From Pseudomonas grimontii (GTDB lineage: Bacteria > Pseudomonadota > Gammaproteobacteria > Pseudomonadales > Pseudomonadaceae): a stretch of DNA of 64,000 nt. The notes under the pieces were generated by a model. The model was given only the letters and a program-made list of their open reading frames with translations, had not been told where the DNA came from and made no database searches. The DNA is taken from positions 106,123 to 170,122 of the forward strand of contig NZ_VFES01000017.1 in assembly GCF_007858185.1 (NCBI RefSeq). Reading direction: 5' to 3'. The translations under genes and the position numbers were made by a program. Positions 37,940-46,994 of the stretch are shown in pieces. Position 1 is the stretch's first letter, and each line of letters begins with the position of its first letter.

Positions 37940-38460
37940 TGCGCGCCTCCCTGGGTGCGGCAGGCCGGCAAGGCCTCTTCGATGGCATCGCGGATGTTGC
38001 TGTAGGCGCCGCAGCGGCACAGGTTGCCGCTCATCAGCTCCTGGATCTGCGCGCTGTCGTGGGCACGGCCTTCATTGGCCAGGCCGACGGCGGAGCAAAT
38101 CTGACCAGGCGTGCAGTAGCCGCACTGGAAGGCATCGTGCTTGATGAAGGCTTGCTGCATCGGGTGCAGTTGATCGCTGTCGGCGAGGCCTTCGATGGTG
38201 CTCAGTTCGGCGCCGTCGCACATCACCGCCAGGGTCAGGCAGGCGTTTATGCGTTTGCCGTCGCGCAATACCGTACAGGCGCCGCATTGGCCGTGGTCAC
38301 AGCCTTTTTTGCTGCCAACCAGGTCCAGTTGCTCGCGCAGCAGGTCCAGCAACGTGGTCCAGGGCAATACCTCGAGTTGGCGGTCCTGACCATTGAGGGT
38401 CAAGCGTATGGAGTGGGCGACGAACGGTTGGACCGCCGCGCCATTAGGGGTCGCGCTCAT
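37936..38460 (-). CDS. Molybdenum hydroxylase [2Fe-2S] subunit (PaoA-like)
   Basis: The 174-residue subunit has a plant-type ferredoxin domain (GCDHGQCGACTVL) and a helical [2Fe-2S] domain (CGYCTPGQICS and CRCGAYSNI). It is the first gene of the operon; GAGG lies five bases from the ATG at 38460, and a GTG two codons earlier is possible. E. coli PaoA carries a twin-arginine signal, but none is present here, so this complex is predicted to stay in the cytoplasm. No XdhC/PaoD chaperone gene is nearby. Confidence 0.88.
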   Translation of the reverse strand: MSATPNGAAVQPFVAHSIRLTLNGQDRQLEVLPWTTLLDLLREQLDLVGSKKGCDHGQCGACTVLRDGKRINACLTLAVMCDGAELSTIEGLADSDQLHPMQQAFIKHDAFQCGYCTPGQICSAVGLANEGRAHDSAQIQELMSGNLCRCGAYSNIRDAIEEALPACRTQGGAQ

Positions 38461-38556
38461 AAACACCTCACGGGTTGGTGTACATCCGCGGCGTTCAGGA
38501 AAGTCGCCGTCTCAGGGGTACGACTTCCCAGGGTATTGAGCGTTCAAGGTGATTGA

Positions 38557-39003
38557 TCAGCGGATATTGAGCAGTGTCTTCAAGGTATTGCGCGGGCCGT
38601 TGATCGACGTGTTGCTGTATTCGAACCAGCCTTGGGCTTGGACATTCAGGTCAAATACATAGATGTAGCCCATCAGCGTACCCGCACCGCTGCAAGCCTC
38701 GCTGATGCTACCGACCTGGCACACGGGCGTACGTTGCCCGTTCAGTTCGGCACCGTTGAAACGGCCCATCGGGTTGTTGCCCAGGCCGACTTCCATCACC
38801 GACACTTGGGTGGGCCCACGGTGCGTGCACATCTGGGTGCTTTGCGCGCGTTCCGGGATGGTTTCCGTGCAGCGCGCCGATTCGACCTTGAACACGCGCA
38901 CCTCGCTCAAGGGCGGTGCAGTCGCGCCCCACACCGGTGCCGCGCCCAACCACAGGCCGAGACAAGGGATCAGGGCTAGACTCCACGCGTTGGCTTTTTT
39001 CAT
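38557..39003 (-). CDS. DUF4879-like secreted protein
   Basis: The 148-residue protein has a signal peptide (hydrophobic LALIPCLGLWLGAAPVWGA) and a mature domain with three Cys-containing stretches (ESARCTETI, TQMCTHRG, EACSGAG) likely forming disulphides. It ends GPRNTLKTLLNIR. The pattern resembles DUF4879, which includes Bacillus YolA, but I assign that from memory only. It lies between the molybdenum-hydroxylase operon and the divergent purine permease gene, with no obvious functional tie. Confidence 0.65.
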   Translation of the reverse strand: MKKANAWSLALIPCLGLWLGAAPVWGATAPPLSEVRVFKVESARCTETIPERAQSTQMCTHRGPTQVSVMEVGLGNNPMGRFNGAELNGQRTPVCQVGSISEACSGAGTLMGYIYVFDLNVQAQGWFEYSNTSINGPRNTLKTLLNIR

Positions 39004-39138
39004 GCTGTCGATGACCCGCTGTTGAACGTCGCCGCAGTATGCCTCAAGGCCATGCGCCACACAGCCTCGGCTGCTGGTATGATGCGCCGCTTTTTCCGAT
39101 CCTCTCTGGAACCACAGCCGCTTGGCGCAGTTTGTGCT

Positions 39139-39154
39139 TTGACTTAGAGGTCAA
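39139..39154. promoter_or_regulatory. Inverted repeat upstream of the purine permease gene
   Basis: TTGAC and GTCAA flank six bases; a second inverted repeat, GACGC/GCGTC, lies at 39163-39178 just before the ribosome binding site. The first could be an operator, the second a leader hairpin. No cognate regulator is identified. Confidence 0.35.
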
Positions 39155-39191
39155 CAAATAACGACGCAACATAGCGTCACAGGGAGCAGGC

Positions 39192-40487
39192 ATGCTGGAA
39201 AAGCTGTTTCAACTCAAGGCACACAACACCAACGTGCGCACCGAGATCCTCGCGGGCATCACGACATTCCTGGCCATGGCCTACATCCTGTTCGTCAACC
39301 CGAGCATCCTCGGCGAGACCGGCATGGACAAAGGCGCGGTGTTTGTCGCGACCTGCCTGGCGGCGGCCATCGGTTCGACCGTGATGGGCCTGATCGCCAA
39401 CTACCCGATCGCGCTGGCGCCGGGCATGGGCCTCAATGCCTTCTTTACCTACACCGTAGTGCTGCACATGGGCCACACCTGGCAGGTTGCGCTGGGGGCG
39501 GTGTTCATTTCGGCGGTGCTGTTCTTCCTGCTGTCGATCTTCCGTATCCGTGAGTGGATCATCAACAGCATCCCCCTGCCCCTGCGCTCGGCGATTGCCG
39601 CCGGTATCGGCCTGTTCCTGGCCTTGATCGCCCTGCACAACGCCGGGATCGTGGTGGGCAACCCGAACACCCTGGTGGGCATGGGCGACCTGACCAAACC
39701 GGCGCCTATCCTGGCCATCCTCGGCTTCATGCTGATCGTTGCACTGGAAGCCCTGGCCGTGCGCGGTGCAGTGCTGATCGGCATCCTGGCGGTGACCATC
39801 GTCTCCATCCTGCTGGGTGTGACCGCGTTTGGCGGCGTGATGTCGATGCCGCCGTCCCTGGCCCCGACCTTCCTGCAACTGGACATCAAGGGCGCGCTGG
39901 ACATCGGCCTGGTCAGCGTGATCTTCGCCTTCCTGTTCGTTGACCTGTTCGACAACTCCGGCACCCTGATCGGCGTGGCCAAGCGCGCCGGGCTGATGGG
40001 CAAGGACGGCCACATGCCGAAAATGGGCCGTGCGCTGATCGCCGACAGCACCGCCGCCATGGCCGGTTCGCTGCTGGGCACCTCGACTACCACCAGTTAC
40101 ATCGAGTCCGCCGCGGGCGTGAGCGCCGGTGGCCGTACCGGCTTGACCGCCATCGTGGTCGCGATCCTGTTCCTGCTGGCGCTGTTCTTCTCGCCGCTGG
40201 CCGCCAGCGTACCGGCCTTTGCTACCGCGCCGGCGCTGCTGTTCGTCGCCGTATTGATGACCTCAGGCCTGGCCGAAATCGACTGGGATGACATTACCGT
40301 TGCAGCGCCGGTGGTGATCACCGCCCTGGCGATGCCCTTCACATACTCCATCGCCAACGGCATTGCCTTCGGTTTCATCGCCTGGACCGCCATCAAGCTG
40401 CTTTCGGGCCGCTACCGTGAGCTCAACCCGGCGCTGGTGATTCTGTCGATTCTGTTCGTGATCAAGCTGGGCTGGTTCAACGCATGA
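39192..40487 (+). CDS. NCS2-type (AzgA/PbuG-like) purine permease
   Basis: The 431-residue inner-membrane protein (12-14 hydrophobic helices) belongs to the hypoxanthine/guanine/adenine branch of NCS2, shown by ITTFLAMAYILFVNP, FDNSGTLIGVAKRAGLM and STTTSYIESAAGVSAGGRTG. It takes up purine bases with protons. AGGGAGCAGGC precedes the ATG. It overlaps trmA by four bases (ATGA), so the two are co-translated, an arrangement that pairs purine uptake with tRNA modification by operon structure only. Confidence 0.9.
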   Translation: MLEKLFQLKAHNTNVRTEILAGITTFLAMAYILFVNPSILGETGMDKGAVFVATCLAAAIGSTVMGLIANYPIALAPGMGLNAFFTYTVVLHMGHTWQVALGAVFISAVLFFLLSIFRIREWIINSIPLPLRSAIAAGIGLFLALIALHNAGIVVGNPNTLVGMGDLTKPAPILAILGFMLIVALEALAVRGAVLIGILAVTIVSILLGVTAFGGVMSMPPSLAPTFLQLDIKGALDIGLVSVIFAFLFVDLFDNSGTLIGVAKRAGLMGKDGHMPKMGRALIADSTAAMAGSLLGTSTTTSYIESAAGVSAGGRTGLTAIVVAILFLLALFFSPLAASVPAFATAPALLFVAVLMTSGLAEIDWDDITVAAPVVITALAMPFTYSIANGIAFGFIAWTAIKLLSGRYRELNPALVILSILFVIKLGWFNA

Positions 40488-41563
40488 CTTTTGACGCCGC
40501 ACGCTACACCGCTCAACTGCAAGACAAGGTCACGCGCTTGCGTGACCTGCTGGCACCGTTCGACGCACCCGAGCCGCAGGTCTTCGAGTCGCCGTTGCAG
40601 AACTTCCGCCTGCGGGCGGAGTTCCGCTTGTGGCGCGAAGGCGGCGAACGCCACTACGCGATGTTCTCCCAGGACGACAAGCGCACGCCGATCCTGATCG
40701 AAGCATTCCCCATCGCCAGCCAGCGCATCAACCAGTTGATGCCGCAGCTCAAGGCCGCCTGGCAAGCCAGCGCCGCCCTAAGCCACAAGTTGTTCCAGGT
40801 GGAGTTCCTCACCACCCTGGCCGGCGACGCGATGATCACCCTGTGTTATCACCGCCCGCTGGACGAGCACTGGCACACCGCGGCGAATAAGCTGGCGGCT
40901 GATTTGAATGTCAGCATCATCGGCCGCTCCAAGGGCAAGCGCGATGTGATCGGCCACGACTACGTGGTGGAAAAACTCGACGTGGGCGGCCGCACCTTCA
41001 GCTACCGCCAGCCCGAAGGCGCCTTCACCCAGCCCAACGGCACGGTGAACCAGAAGATGCTCAACTGGGCATACGACGCCTTGGGCGATCGCCCGGATGA
41101 CCTGCTGGAGCTGTATTGCGGCAACGGCAACTTCACCCTGCCCCTGGCCACCCGTGTGCGTAAAGTGCTGGCCACCGAGATCAGCAAGACCTCGGTGAAT
41201 GCGGCCCTGAGCAACCTCGATGAAAACGCGGTGGGTAACGTCACCCTGGTGCGCCTCTCCGCCGAAGAACTCACCGAAGCGCTCAATGAAGTGCGACCGT
41301 TCCGCCGCCTGCACGGCATCGATCTCAAGAGCTACGAATTCGGTAGCGTGTTCGTCGACCCGCCCCGCGCCGGCATGGACCCGGACACCTGCGAACTGAC
41401 CCGGCGCTTCGACAACATCCTCTACATCTCCTGCAACCCGGAGACGCTGGCGGCGAACATTGCGCAACTGCATGACACCCACCGCATTACCCAGTGTGCG
41501 ATGTTTGACCAGTTCCCGTGGACGCACCATATGGAATCCGGGGTGTTATTGACCCGGCGGTAA
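40484..41563 (+). CDS. trmA: tRNA (uracil-5-)-methyltransferase TrmA
   Basis: The 359-residue enzyme makes ribothymidine at position 54 of tRNA using SAM. It has the SAM motif LYCGNGNFTLPLA, the DPPRAGMD loop and the nucleophilic Cys in ISCNPETLAANI. Its length is close to the E. coli enzyme. The start overlaps the stop of the purine permease gene. A REPIN follows 24 bases after the stop codon. Confidence 0.96.
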   Translation: MTFDAARYTAQLQDKVTRLRDLLAPFDAPEPQVFESPLQNFRLRAEFRLWREGGERHYAMFSQDDKRTPILIEAFPIASQRINQLMPQLKAAWQASAALSHKLFQVEFLTTLAGDAMITLCYHRPLDEHWHTAANKLAADLNVSIIGRSKGKRDVIGHDYVVEKLDVGGRTFSYRQPEGAFTQPNGTVNQKMLNWAYDALGDRPDDLLELYCGNGNFTLPLATRVRKVLATEISKTSVNAALSNLDENAVGNVTLVRLSAEELTEALNEVRPFRRLHGIDLKSYEFGSVFVDPPRAGMDPDTCELTRRFDNILYISCNPETLAANIAQLHDTHRITQCAMFDQFPWTHHMESGVLLTRR

Positions 41564-41587
41564 TGCCAAGGCTCATCGCAGCTCTAA

Positions 41588-41693
41588 ATGTGGGAGGGGC
41601 GGTGCGACGATTCGACTTGCCCCCGATGGCGGTGCATCAGCTAAAAGTGTGCTGATTGCCCCCCTGCTATCGGGGGCAAGCCCCCTCCCACAT
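41588..41693. repeat. GI-type REPIN with a 16-bp insertion in one arm
   Basis: The left arm has CGGTGCGACGATTCGA (41600-41615) inserted between GTGGGAGGGG and CTTGC; the right arm is intact. The loop also holds an additional GCCCCCCTG tract. It lies between the convergent trmA and hasF genes. Confidence 0.9.
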
Positions 41694-41721
41694 TGGATCG
41701 GTGTGTTGGCAAATATCTTTG

Positions 41722-43038
41722 TCAGGCCGACGGCTGGAAATACCCCGCCAACGCCCGCAAGTCCTGCTCACTCAGCAACCCCGCGTAATATTTCAACTGA
41801 ATCCGCGCCAGCAAATACGCGTGCCGAGCATTCGCCAGGTCGCGGCGGGCGGTGAACAGTTGTTGTTCGGCGTCGAGTACGTCGAGGTTGACCCGCTCAC
41901 CGCCGCTGACGCTTTTCTTCGTCGCGGTGACCAGTGCCGTGGCGGAGCTGACGGCCATTTCATAAGCCCGCACTTTCGCCGCGCCGCTGGTGTTGAGGTT
42001 GAATTGCTTGCGCAGCGCCACCAGCGTGGCCGAGGTTTGGGCGTCCAGTTCGTACTGGGCCTGGCTCAACTGATTGCCTGCCTGACGGGTAGAAGCCGAT
42101 ACCGAGCCACCGGCAAACAACGGCAGGCTGAGCTGGATGCCGACGCTGTTGGTGTCGTACTTCTGGTTGTAGCTGCTTTCGGAATCGGAGCTGGTCTGGC
42201 GGCTGCTGGCGTACAGGCTGACCTTGGGCAAGTGCCCGGCGCGTTTACGCTCCACTTCGTAAGCGGCGACGTCCAGCGCGTGGTGTTGGGACTTGAGTTC
42301 GGGGTTATTGGCCATGGCCATTTCACGCCACGTCTCGAAGCGGTTGGGCTCCAAGGGCGGGATGTCGAATTGGCGGACCAGGGGGGCCAGCTCTTCGATC
42401 TGCAACGGTTGGCCGACAATCGCTTCCAGCTCGCGCAAGGCGCCATCCTGGGCGTCCTGCGACTCGAGCTCCTCTGCCTGGGCCAGGCTCAAGCGCGCCT
42501 GGGTTTCCAGTACATCGGTGCGCGTACCTTCGCCGCCTTTGAGCAAGCGATCATTGAGTTGCAGGCGTTCGGCAAACGCACGCTTCTGCGCACGGCTCAA
42601 CTCGATACGCTCCTGGGCCAGCAGCGCCTGGCTGTAGGCGCTGAGCACGCGCACCGCCAATTCCTGGCTTTTGCCGCGAAAACGCTCATCGGCCATCAGT
42701 GCCTGGGCGGTGCCCTGGCGAAAGCGCGCGTAGGCTTCGTAATCCAGCAACGGCTGCTGCAAGGTCAGGGTCGAGGCATAGCTGCGGTAATCACGGTCGC
42801 TGGTGACATCGCCCGCCGTCACTTGCGACTCGTTGCGCGAATTGTTGTAGCTCCACGACAGATTCGGCAGCAATGCAGCCCGGCCAATCACGCGATGCTC
42901 TTCACCGGCTTCACGTTCCTGGATGGCGGCCTGAAAGGTCGGGTCATTGCGTAGGGCAAGGTCGTAGGCGTCGAGCAAACCCAAGGCATGCGCCGCTGGG
43001 GTAACGCTCAGGCACAAGGTAAAAAACAGCGCCTTCAT
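41722..43038 (-). CDS. hasF: TolC-family outer-membrane channel of the heme-protein type I secretion system
   Basis: The 438-residue protein has a signal peptide (MKALFFTLCLSVTPAAHA) and long amphipathic helical repeats typical of TolC/AprF channels that cross the outer membrane and periplasm. It provides the exit for HasA with HasD and HasE. The start overlaps the hasE stop by four bases. It is the last gene of the has operon. Confidence 0.9.
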   Translation of the reverse strand: MKALFFTLCLSVTPAAHALGLLDAYDLALRNDPTFQAAIQEREAGEEHRVIGRAALLPNLSWSYNNSRNESQVTAGDVTSDRDYRSYASTLTLQQPLLDYEAYARFRQGTAQALMADERFRGKSQELAVRVLSAYSQALLAQERIELSRAQKRAFAERLQLNDRLLKGGEGTRTDVLETQARLSLAQAEELESQDAQDGALRELEAIVGQPLQIEELAPLVRQFDIPPLEPNRFETWREMAMANNPELKSQHHALDVAAYEVERKRAGHLPKVSLYASSRQTSSDSESSYNQKYDTNSVGIQLSLPLFAGGSVSASTRQAGNQLSQAQYELDAQTSATLVALRKQFNLNTSGAAKVRAYEMAVSSATALVTATKKSVSGGERVNLDVLDAEQQLFTARRDLANARHAYLLARIQLKYYAGLLSEQDLRALAGYFQPSA

Positions 43039-44360
43039 TCTTCCACCAGGGCCATGTGAGTGCGATCCAGCAAGGGTTTGAACAGGTAGTTGAGCAGCGA
43101 ACGTTCACCGGTCTTGACGAAGGTTTCCACCGGCATGCCCGGACGGATCTGCACGCCGTCCAGTTGTTGCATGCCCGCCGCACTGACCTGGGCGCGCACG
43201 GTGTAATAAGGCTCGTCGGTGCGCTCATCGACCTGGCGGTCGGCGGAGACCAGCGTCACCTCACCGGCTACCCGTGGGGTGGTGGCCTGGTTGAAGGCCG
43301 AGAACAGCAGTTCCACCGGCAGGCCCGGGTGCACTTTGTCGATCATTTGCACCGGCACCCGTGCTTCCACCCACAGCGGTTCGCCCTGGGGCACGATGTC
43401 CATCAGCGCCTGGCCGGGCTTGATCACCCCGCCTTCGGTGTACACGTCCAACCCCACCACCACCCCCGAAGCCGGCGCTCGTACCAGGCTGTTGGCCAGT
43501 TCAAACTCGGCCGAGGCCAGGCGGTTGCGCAGGTCGTCACTGCGGGTGCGGGTCTCGGCCAACTGGCCGCGCAGGTCTTTCTGGAAGTCTTCGCCGAGCT
43601 GGCGGATGCGCAGGCGCAGTTCCAAAACCTGACGCTGCAACTGGCCGATGCGCCCGTAGTCTTCGGCAATCGCGCCGTCGACCTGGGCATACAGGCGCTC
43701 GCTGTCGAGCAGGCGATTGCGCGGGATATAGCCGTCGCGCGCCAACTCGCGCAGCCCTTGCAACTGCTCACTCAACGCCGCGCGCTGCTGCTCCTTGCTC
43801 GCTTGGGAATCCCGCGTGCCACGCAACTGCGCCTCGGTGCCGGCGATGGTTTCACGCAGGCCTTGTTGCTCGGTGGCCAGCGCCTGGGCACGGCTGGTGA
43901 ACAGTTGCCGTTGCAGATTCAGGGTGTTGGCCGCCTCCGGCTCATTCAGCAATTCAGGACCGAATGTGATGGCGGACAGACCTTCGCTTTCCGCACTCAA
44001 GCGCGCCTCACTGGCCAAGGACGCCAGGTACTGACTGCGCAGCGACTGCATCTGCCCGCGCAAGGGCGTTTCCTTCAAGCGCAGCAGCACCTGGCCGGCG
44101 TTGACCACGTCACCGTCACGCACGTCGATACGTTCGACGATGCCACCGGCGGGATGCTGCACGGTCTTGCGATGGCCAGAGACCATGACCTTGCCCGACA
44201 CCGCCACGCCCTTGTCCAGTGGCGCCAACGCCGCCCAACCGATAAATCCGGTAAAGCCACCGAGCACCAGCCACCAACCCAGGCGCGAATATTTTTTATC
44301 ATCCAGCGCCAACACCGTGTGAGCGCGGTCACTGACCAGCACCGGTTTACTCACGCTCAT
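43035..44360 (-). CDS. hasE: HlyD-family membrane-fusion protein of the heme-protein type I secretion system
   Basis: The 441-residue adaptor has one N-terminal TM helix (about residues 28-50), a split lipoyl domain (GGIVERIDVRDGDVVNAGQVL), a long coiled-coil hairpin (about 90-290) and a beta-barrel end containing RPGMPVETFVKTG. It bridges the HasD ABC transporter to HasF in the periplasm. It overlaps hasD and hasF by four bases each, showing tight coupling. Members of the HasE/AprE/PrtE group have the same length. Confidence 0.92.
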   Translation of the reverse strand: MSVSKPVLVSDRAHTVLALDDKKYSRLGWWLVLGGFTGFIGWAALAPLDKGVAVSGKVMVSGHRKTVQHPAGGIVERIDVRDGDVVNAGQVLLRLKETPLRGQMQSLRSQYLASLASEARLSAESEGLSAITFGPELLNEPEAANTLNLQRQLFTSRAQALATEQQGLRETIAGTEAQLRGTRDSQASKEQQRAALSEQLQGLRELARDGYIPRNRLLDSERLYAQVDGAIAEDYGRIGQLQRQVLELRLRIRQLGEDFQKDLRGQLAETRTRSDDLRNRLASAEFELANSLVRAPASGVVVGLDVYTEGGVIKPGQALMDIVPQGEPLWVEARVPVQMIDKVHPGLPVELLFSAFNQATTPRVAGEVTLVSADRQVDERTDEPYYTVRAQVSAAGMQQLDGVQIRPGMPVETFVKTGERSLLNYLFKPLLDRTHMALVEE

Positions 44361-46093
44361 GCCTGTTTTCCTTCACCAAGGCGGTAGCTCATGCTCATGG
44401 TCGACACCGGCTTGGAGGCCGCCGGTTTCTGTCGTGCTTCCAACACTCGCGCCGTAGGACCAAAGGCCTGCAACTGGCCGTCCTTGAGGATCAGCAACTG
44501 GTCGGTCAGGCTCAGCACATTGGCTTTGTGGGTAATCAGGATCACCGTGCGGCGCTGCTGCTTAAGCTGGGTGATGGCCTGGAGCAGAGCCTGCTCGCCC
44601 ACTTCGTCGAGGTTGGCATTGGGCTCATCCAGCACGATCAACGCCGGCAGGCCGTACAGCGCACGGGCCAGGGCCACGCGTTGTTTCTGGCCGCCGGACA
44701 ACCCCGCACCGCCCTCCCCCAACGGCGTGTCGTAGCCTTGGGGCAGTTGCAGGATCAATTCATGCACACCCGCCATTTGCGCGGCGGCGAGGACTTTTTC
44801 GGCTTCCAGCTCGGCAAACCGCGCGATGTTGTCGGCGATGCTGCCGGCGAACAGTTGAATGTCCTGGGGCAGGTAGCCGATGTGCGGGCCGAGTTGTTGT
44901 TTGTCCCACTGGGCCAGGTCGGCGCCGTCGAGCCGCACCTTGCCGGCCAGCGGTGCCCAGGCGCCCACCAGCACCCGCGCCAGGGTGGATTTGCCGCAAC
45001 CCGACGGGCCGATCACGCCGAGCACTTCACCCGCTGGCAGGTTGAACCCCAGGTTCACCAGCGCCGGTCGACGGCTGCCGGGGGCGCAGGCGCTGATTTG
45101 CTCGACGCTCAACTGGCCCTTGGGCACCGGCAGGCTCATCCGCGGCGGTCGCGCCGGGTTGGCCGCCAGCAGCTGCGACAGCCGCTCATAAGCCAGGCGC
45201 GCCGAGCCCCATTGCTTCCAGACGCCGATCAATTGGTCGATGGGGGTCAACACCCGCCCCATCAGGATCGAGCCGGCAATCATCATCCCCGGCGTGATAT
45301 CGCCCTGCACCGCCAGCAACGCACCCAGGCCGAGTACCAGCGATTGCAATGCCAGGCGCACGCCCTTGGACCAGGCGGTGACGGCAGCGGTCTTTTCACT
45401 GGCCAGGTTTTGCTCGGCGAGGAACGCCTGGTGCTGGTTGAACCAACGCCCGCGCAAGGTGGCGAGCATGCCCATGGCTTCGATGGTGTCGGCATTGCGC
45501 AGGTTGGCCGTGGCCTGCTGGCTGGCGTGGATGGACAGTTGGCTGGCCTGGGCCATCGGCGCCTGGCTGACGTGGTGGTTGATCCACGCCAACGCGATCA
45601 ATACCACTGCGCCGCCCAATGCCAGCAGGCCAAGCCAGGGGTGGAACAGGAAGATTACCAGCAGGTACACCGGAAACCACGGCGCATCGAAAAACGCGAA
45701 CAGCGCCTGGCCGGTGGCGAACTGGCGCAAGGTGGTCAGGTCATGCAACGCCTGGCCCGCCGCCTGGGTGCCGCCCTTGAGTTGCGCTTCGAACGCGGCG
45801 TCGTAGACCCGCTGGTTCAGGCGCATGTCCATCTGCGTGCCGAGGCGGATCACCACCTGGCTGCGCACCCACTCCAACGCGCCCATCAGGCCGAACAGGC
45901 CGAGGATCATCAACGTCAGCATGAGCAGGGTCATCTGATTGCCCGAGGCCAGCACCCGGTCGTACACCTGCAGCATGTACAACGCCGGGGCCAGCATCAG
46001 CAGGTTGATCACCGCCGAGAACAGGCCGATGTTGAAGAAGCCACCTTTATAGGCCGTGAGGGCGGCCAGGGTTTCATTGCCGGCGTGGCGCAT
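44357..46093 (-). CDS. hasD: Type I secretion ABC transporter permease/ATPase for HasA
   Basis: The protein fuses a six-helix membrane domain (about the first 320 residues) to an ATPase domain with Walker A GPSGCGKSTL, signature LSGGQKQRVAL and Walker B LIVLDEPNANLD. It recognises the C-terminal secretion signal of HasA and powers export. I use the ATG at 46093 (MRHAGNETLAAL; 578 residues); the open frame continues to a TTG at 46144 without a ribosome binding site. Two hairpins in the gap to hasA may reduce hasD expression relative to hasA. Confidence 0.92.
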   Translation of the reverse strand: MRHAGNETLAALTAYKGGFFNIGLFSAVINLLMLAPALYMLQVYDRVLASGNQMTLLMLTLMILGLFGLMGALEWVRSQVVIRLGTQMDMRLNQRVYDAAFEAQLKGGTQAAGQALHDLTTLRQFATGQALFAFFDAPWFPVYLLVIFLFHPWLGLLALGGAVVLIALAWINHHVSQAPMAQASQLSIHASQQATANLRNADTIEAMGMLATLRGRWFNQHQAFLAEQNLASEKTAAVTAWSKGVRLALQSLVLGLGALLAVQGDITPGMMIAGSILMGRVLTPIDQLIGVWKQWGSARLAYERLSQLLAANPARPPRMSLPVPKGQLSVEQISACAPGSRRPALVNLGFNLPAGEVLGVIGPSGCGKSTLARVLVGAWAPLAGKVRLDGADLAQWDKQQLGPHIGYLPQDIQLFAGSIADNIARFAELEAEKVLAAAQMAGVHELILQLPQGYDTPLGEGGAGLSGGQKQRVALARALYGLPALIVLDEPNANLDEVGEQALLQAITQLKQQRRTVILITHKANVLSLTDQLLILKDGQLQAFGPTARVLEARQKPAASKPVSTMSMSYRLGEGKQA

Positions 46094-46166
46094 CTGGGGA
46101 TTCTCGTGGGGTTGAGCGTGCAGCGTCGCCGCGTTGACAGGCAATACGACGCTGCGCAGAATTCGG

Positions 46167-46211
46167 CACCGCCGTCGCCGGAAGAGTTAGAAGGCTTGGG
46201 CGACGGCGGTG
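46167..46211 (-). other. Perfect 13-bp hairpin between hasA and hasD
   Basis: CACCGCCGTCGCC (46167-46179) and GGCGACGGCGGTG (46199-46211) are perfect complements over a 19-base loop. No T run follows on the minus strand. In the has transcript this would be a very stable structure ahead of hasD, suited to mRNA processing or partial attenuation. Confidence 0.65.
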
Positions 46212-46217
46212 TAATGC

Positions 46218-46252
46218 AGCGAATGGGAGAGCGATCTTCCATTCGCTTTTTT
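46218..46252 (+). terminator. Terminator-like hairpin between hasA and hasD, T run on the strand opposite to the operon
   Basis: AGCGAATGG pairs with CCATTCGCT and is followed by a run of T on the plus strand, opposite to the operon. For the has message it forms a hairpin preceded, not followed, by the AT tract. It could block antisense transcription or stabilise the hasA 3' end. Confidence 0.6.
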
Positions 46253-46270
46253 CATGCAGCAGCAGCAGGT

Positions 46271-46891
46271 TCAGGCGGCGAGTGCCCAGTCCTGTGCCAC
46301 GTCCTGCACGCCCACCAGGGCAACGTCGGTGGACACTGCGCTGGCGTGTGCCGCCAGGCCCGCCGACACTTCGTCGAACGTGCTGGCAGTGGACAGGCCA
46401 AAGTCGTCGAGCAGGTTGTTGAGCACGGTTTCCAGCGCGGCGGTGTCGCCCTGCATCAAACCGTAGATCACGCTTTGTACTTCGTTGCCAGCCCGGCCGG
46501 CGCCCTCGGCGGCGCTCAGGTCGAGGCCGTTGAACGCGACTTTGAAGTCGCTCAGGCTGAAGTCGCTGCCATTGCCGCCGCCCAGGCCAGTGCCCAGTTG
46601 CACATTATCCAGGTCGCCCCACAGGTAGTGGTTCAGGTTGCTGCTGGCAGGCAACGACGGGTTGAACACATAGTGCAGGCCATTGCTGGTGTCGCTGTCG
46701 GCGATGAACGCGTACTCGGAGTTGTTGGCGCCGTGGGTCGAATACTGGTCGCCGCTGAGGGTGCCGTTGCTGAAGCCACCCGTGTTACTGGTGCCGTGAC
46801 CTGCCGTGTTGAACCCCACTGCCCAGGAGCTCAGGTAGTCCGATACCGACAGAGAACCCAGGCCCGAATCGTAGCTAACAGAAATAGTCAT
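46271..46891 (-). CDS. hasA: Secreted hemophore HasA
   Basis: The 206-residue hemophore is exported without cleavage of an N-terminal signal, captures heme from host or environmental hemoproteins and hands it to HasR. Heme ligand His32 (TAGHGTSN) is in the first loop and a Tyr in LHYVF (residue 74) on the second, followed by a His before YLWG. The C-terminus (VGVQDVAQDWALAA) is the type I secretion signal. The ATG at 46891 has GAGG seven bases upstream; a GTG immediately before it is less likely. Length equals known Pseudomonas HasA. Confidence 0.96.
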   Translation of the reverse strand: MTISVSYDSGLGSLSVSDYLSSWAVGFNTAGHGTSNTGGFSNGTLSGDQYSTHGANNSEYAFIADSDTSNGLHYVFNPSLPASSNLNHYLWGDLDNVQLGTGLGGGNGSDFSLSDFKVAFNGLDLSAAEGAGRAGNEVQSVIYGLMQGDTAALETVLNNLLDDFGLSTASTFDEVSAGLAAHASAVSTDVALVGVQDVAQDWALAA

Positions 46892-46994
46892 CACTAAACC
46901 TCGTTAAACAACGTTTTTGATGAACACGCCGGTGCGGCGCGCCTTTTTGCCCACCCATGGGCAAAACCGTTAATCAGCTGCCTGCGCACACTGA

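Noticed and set aside
37936..38466. GTG at 38466 as start of the 2Fe-2S subunit
   Set aside because: The GAGG ribosome site would directly touch the GTG; the ATG at 38460 has proper spacing.
39060..39191. Purine riboswitch upstream of the permease gene
   Set aside because: The three-helix purine aptamer with its conserved loops is not present; only simple inverted repeats are seen.
46218..46252. Intrinsic terminator of hasA
   Set aside because: The T run is on the plus strand; for the minus-strand has transcript this is not a standard terminator, so I did not call it the hasA terminator.
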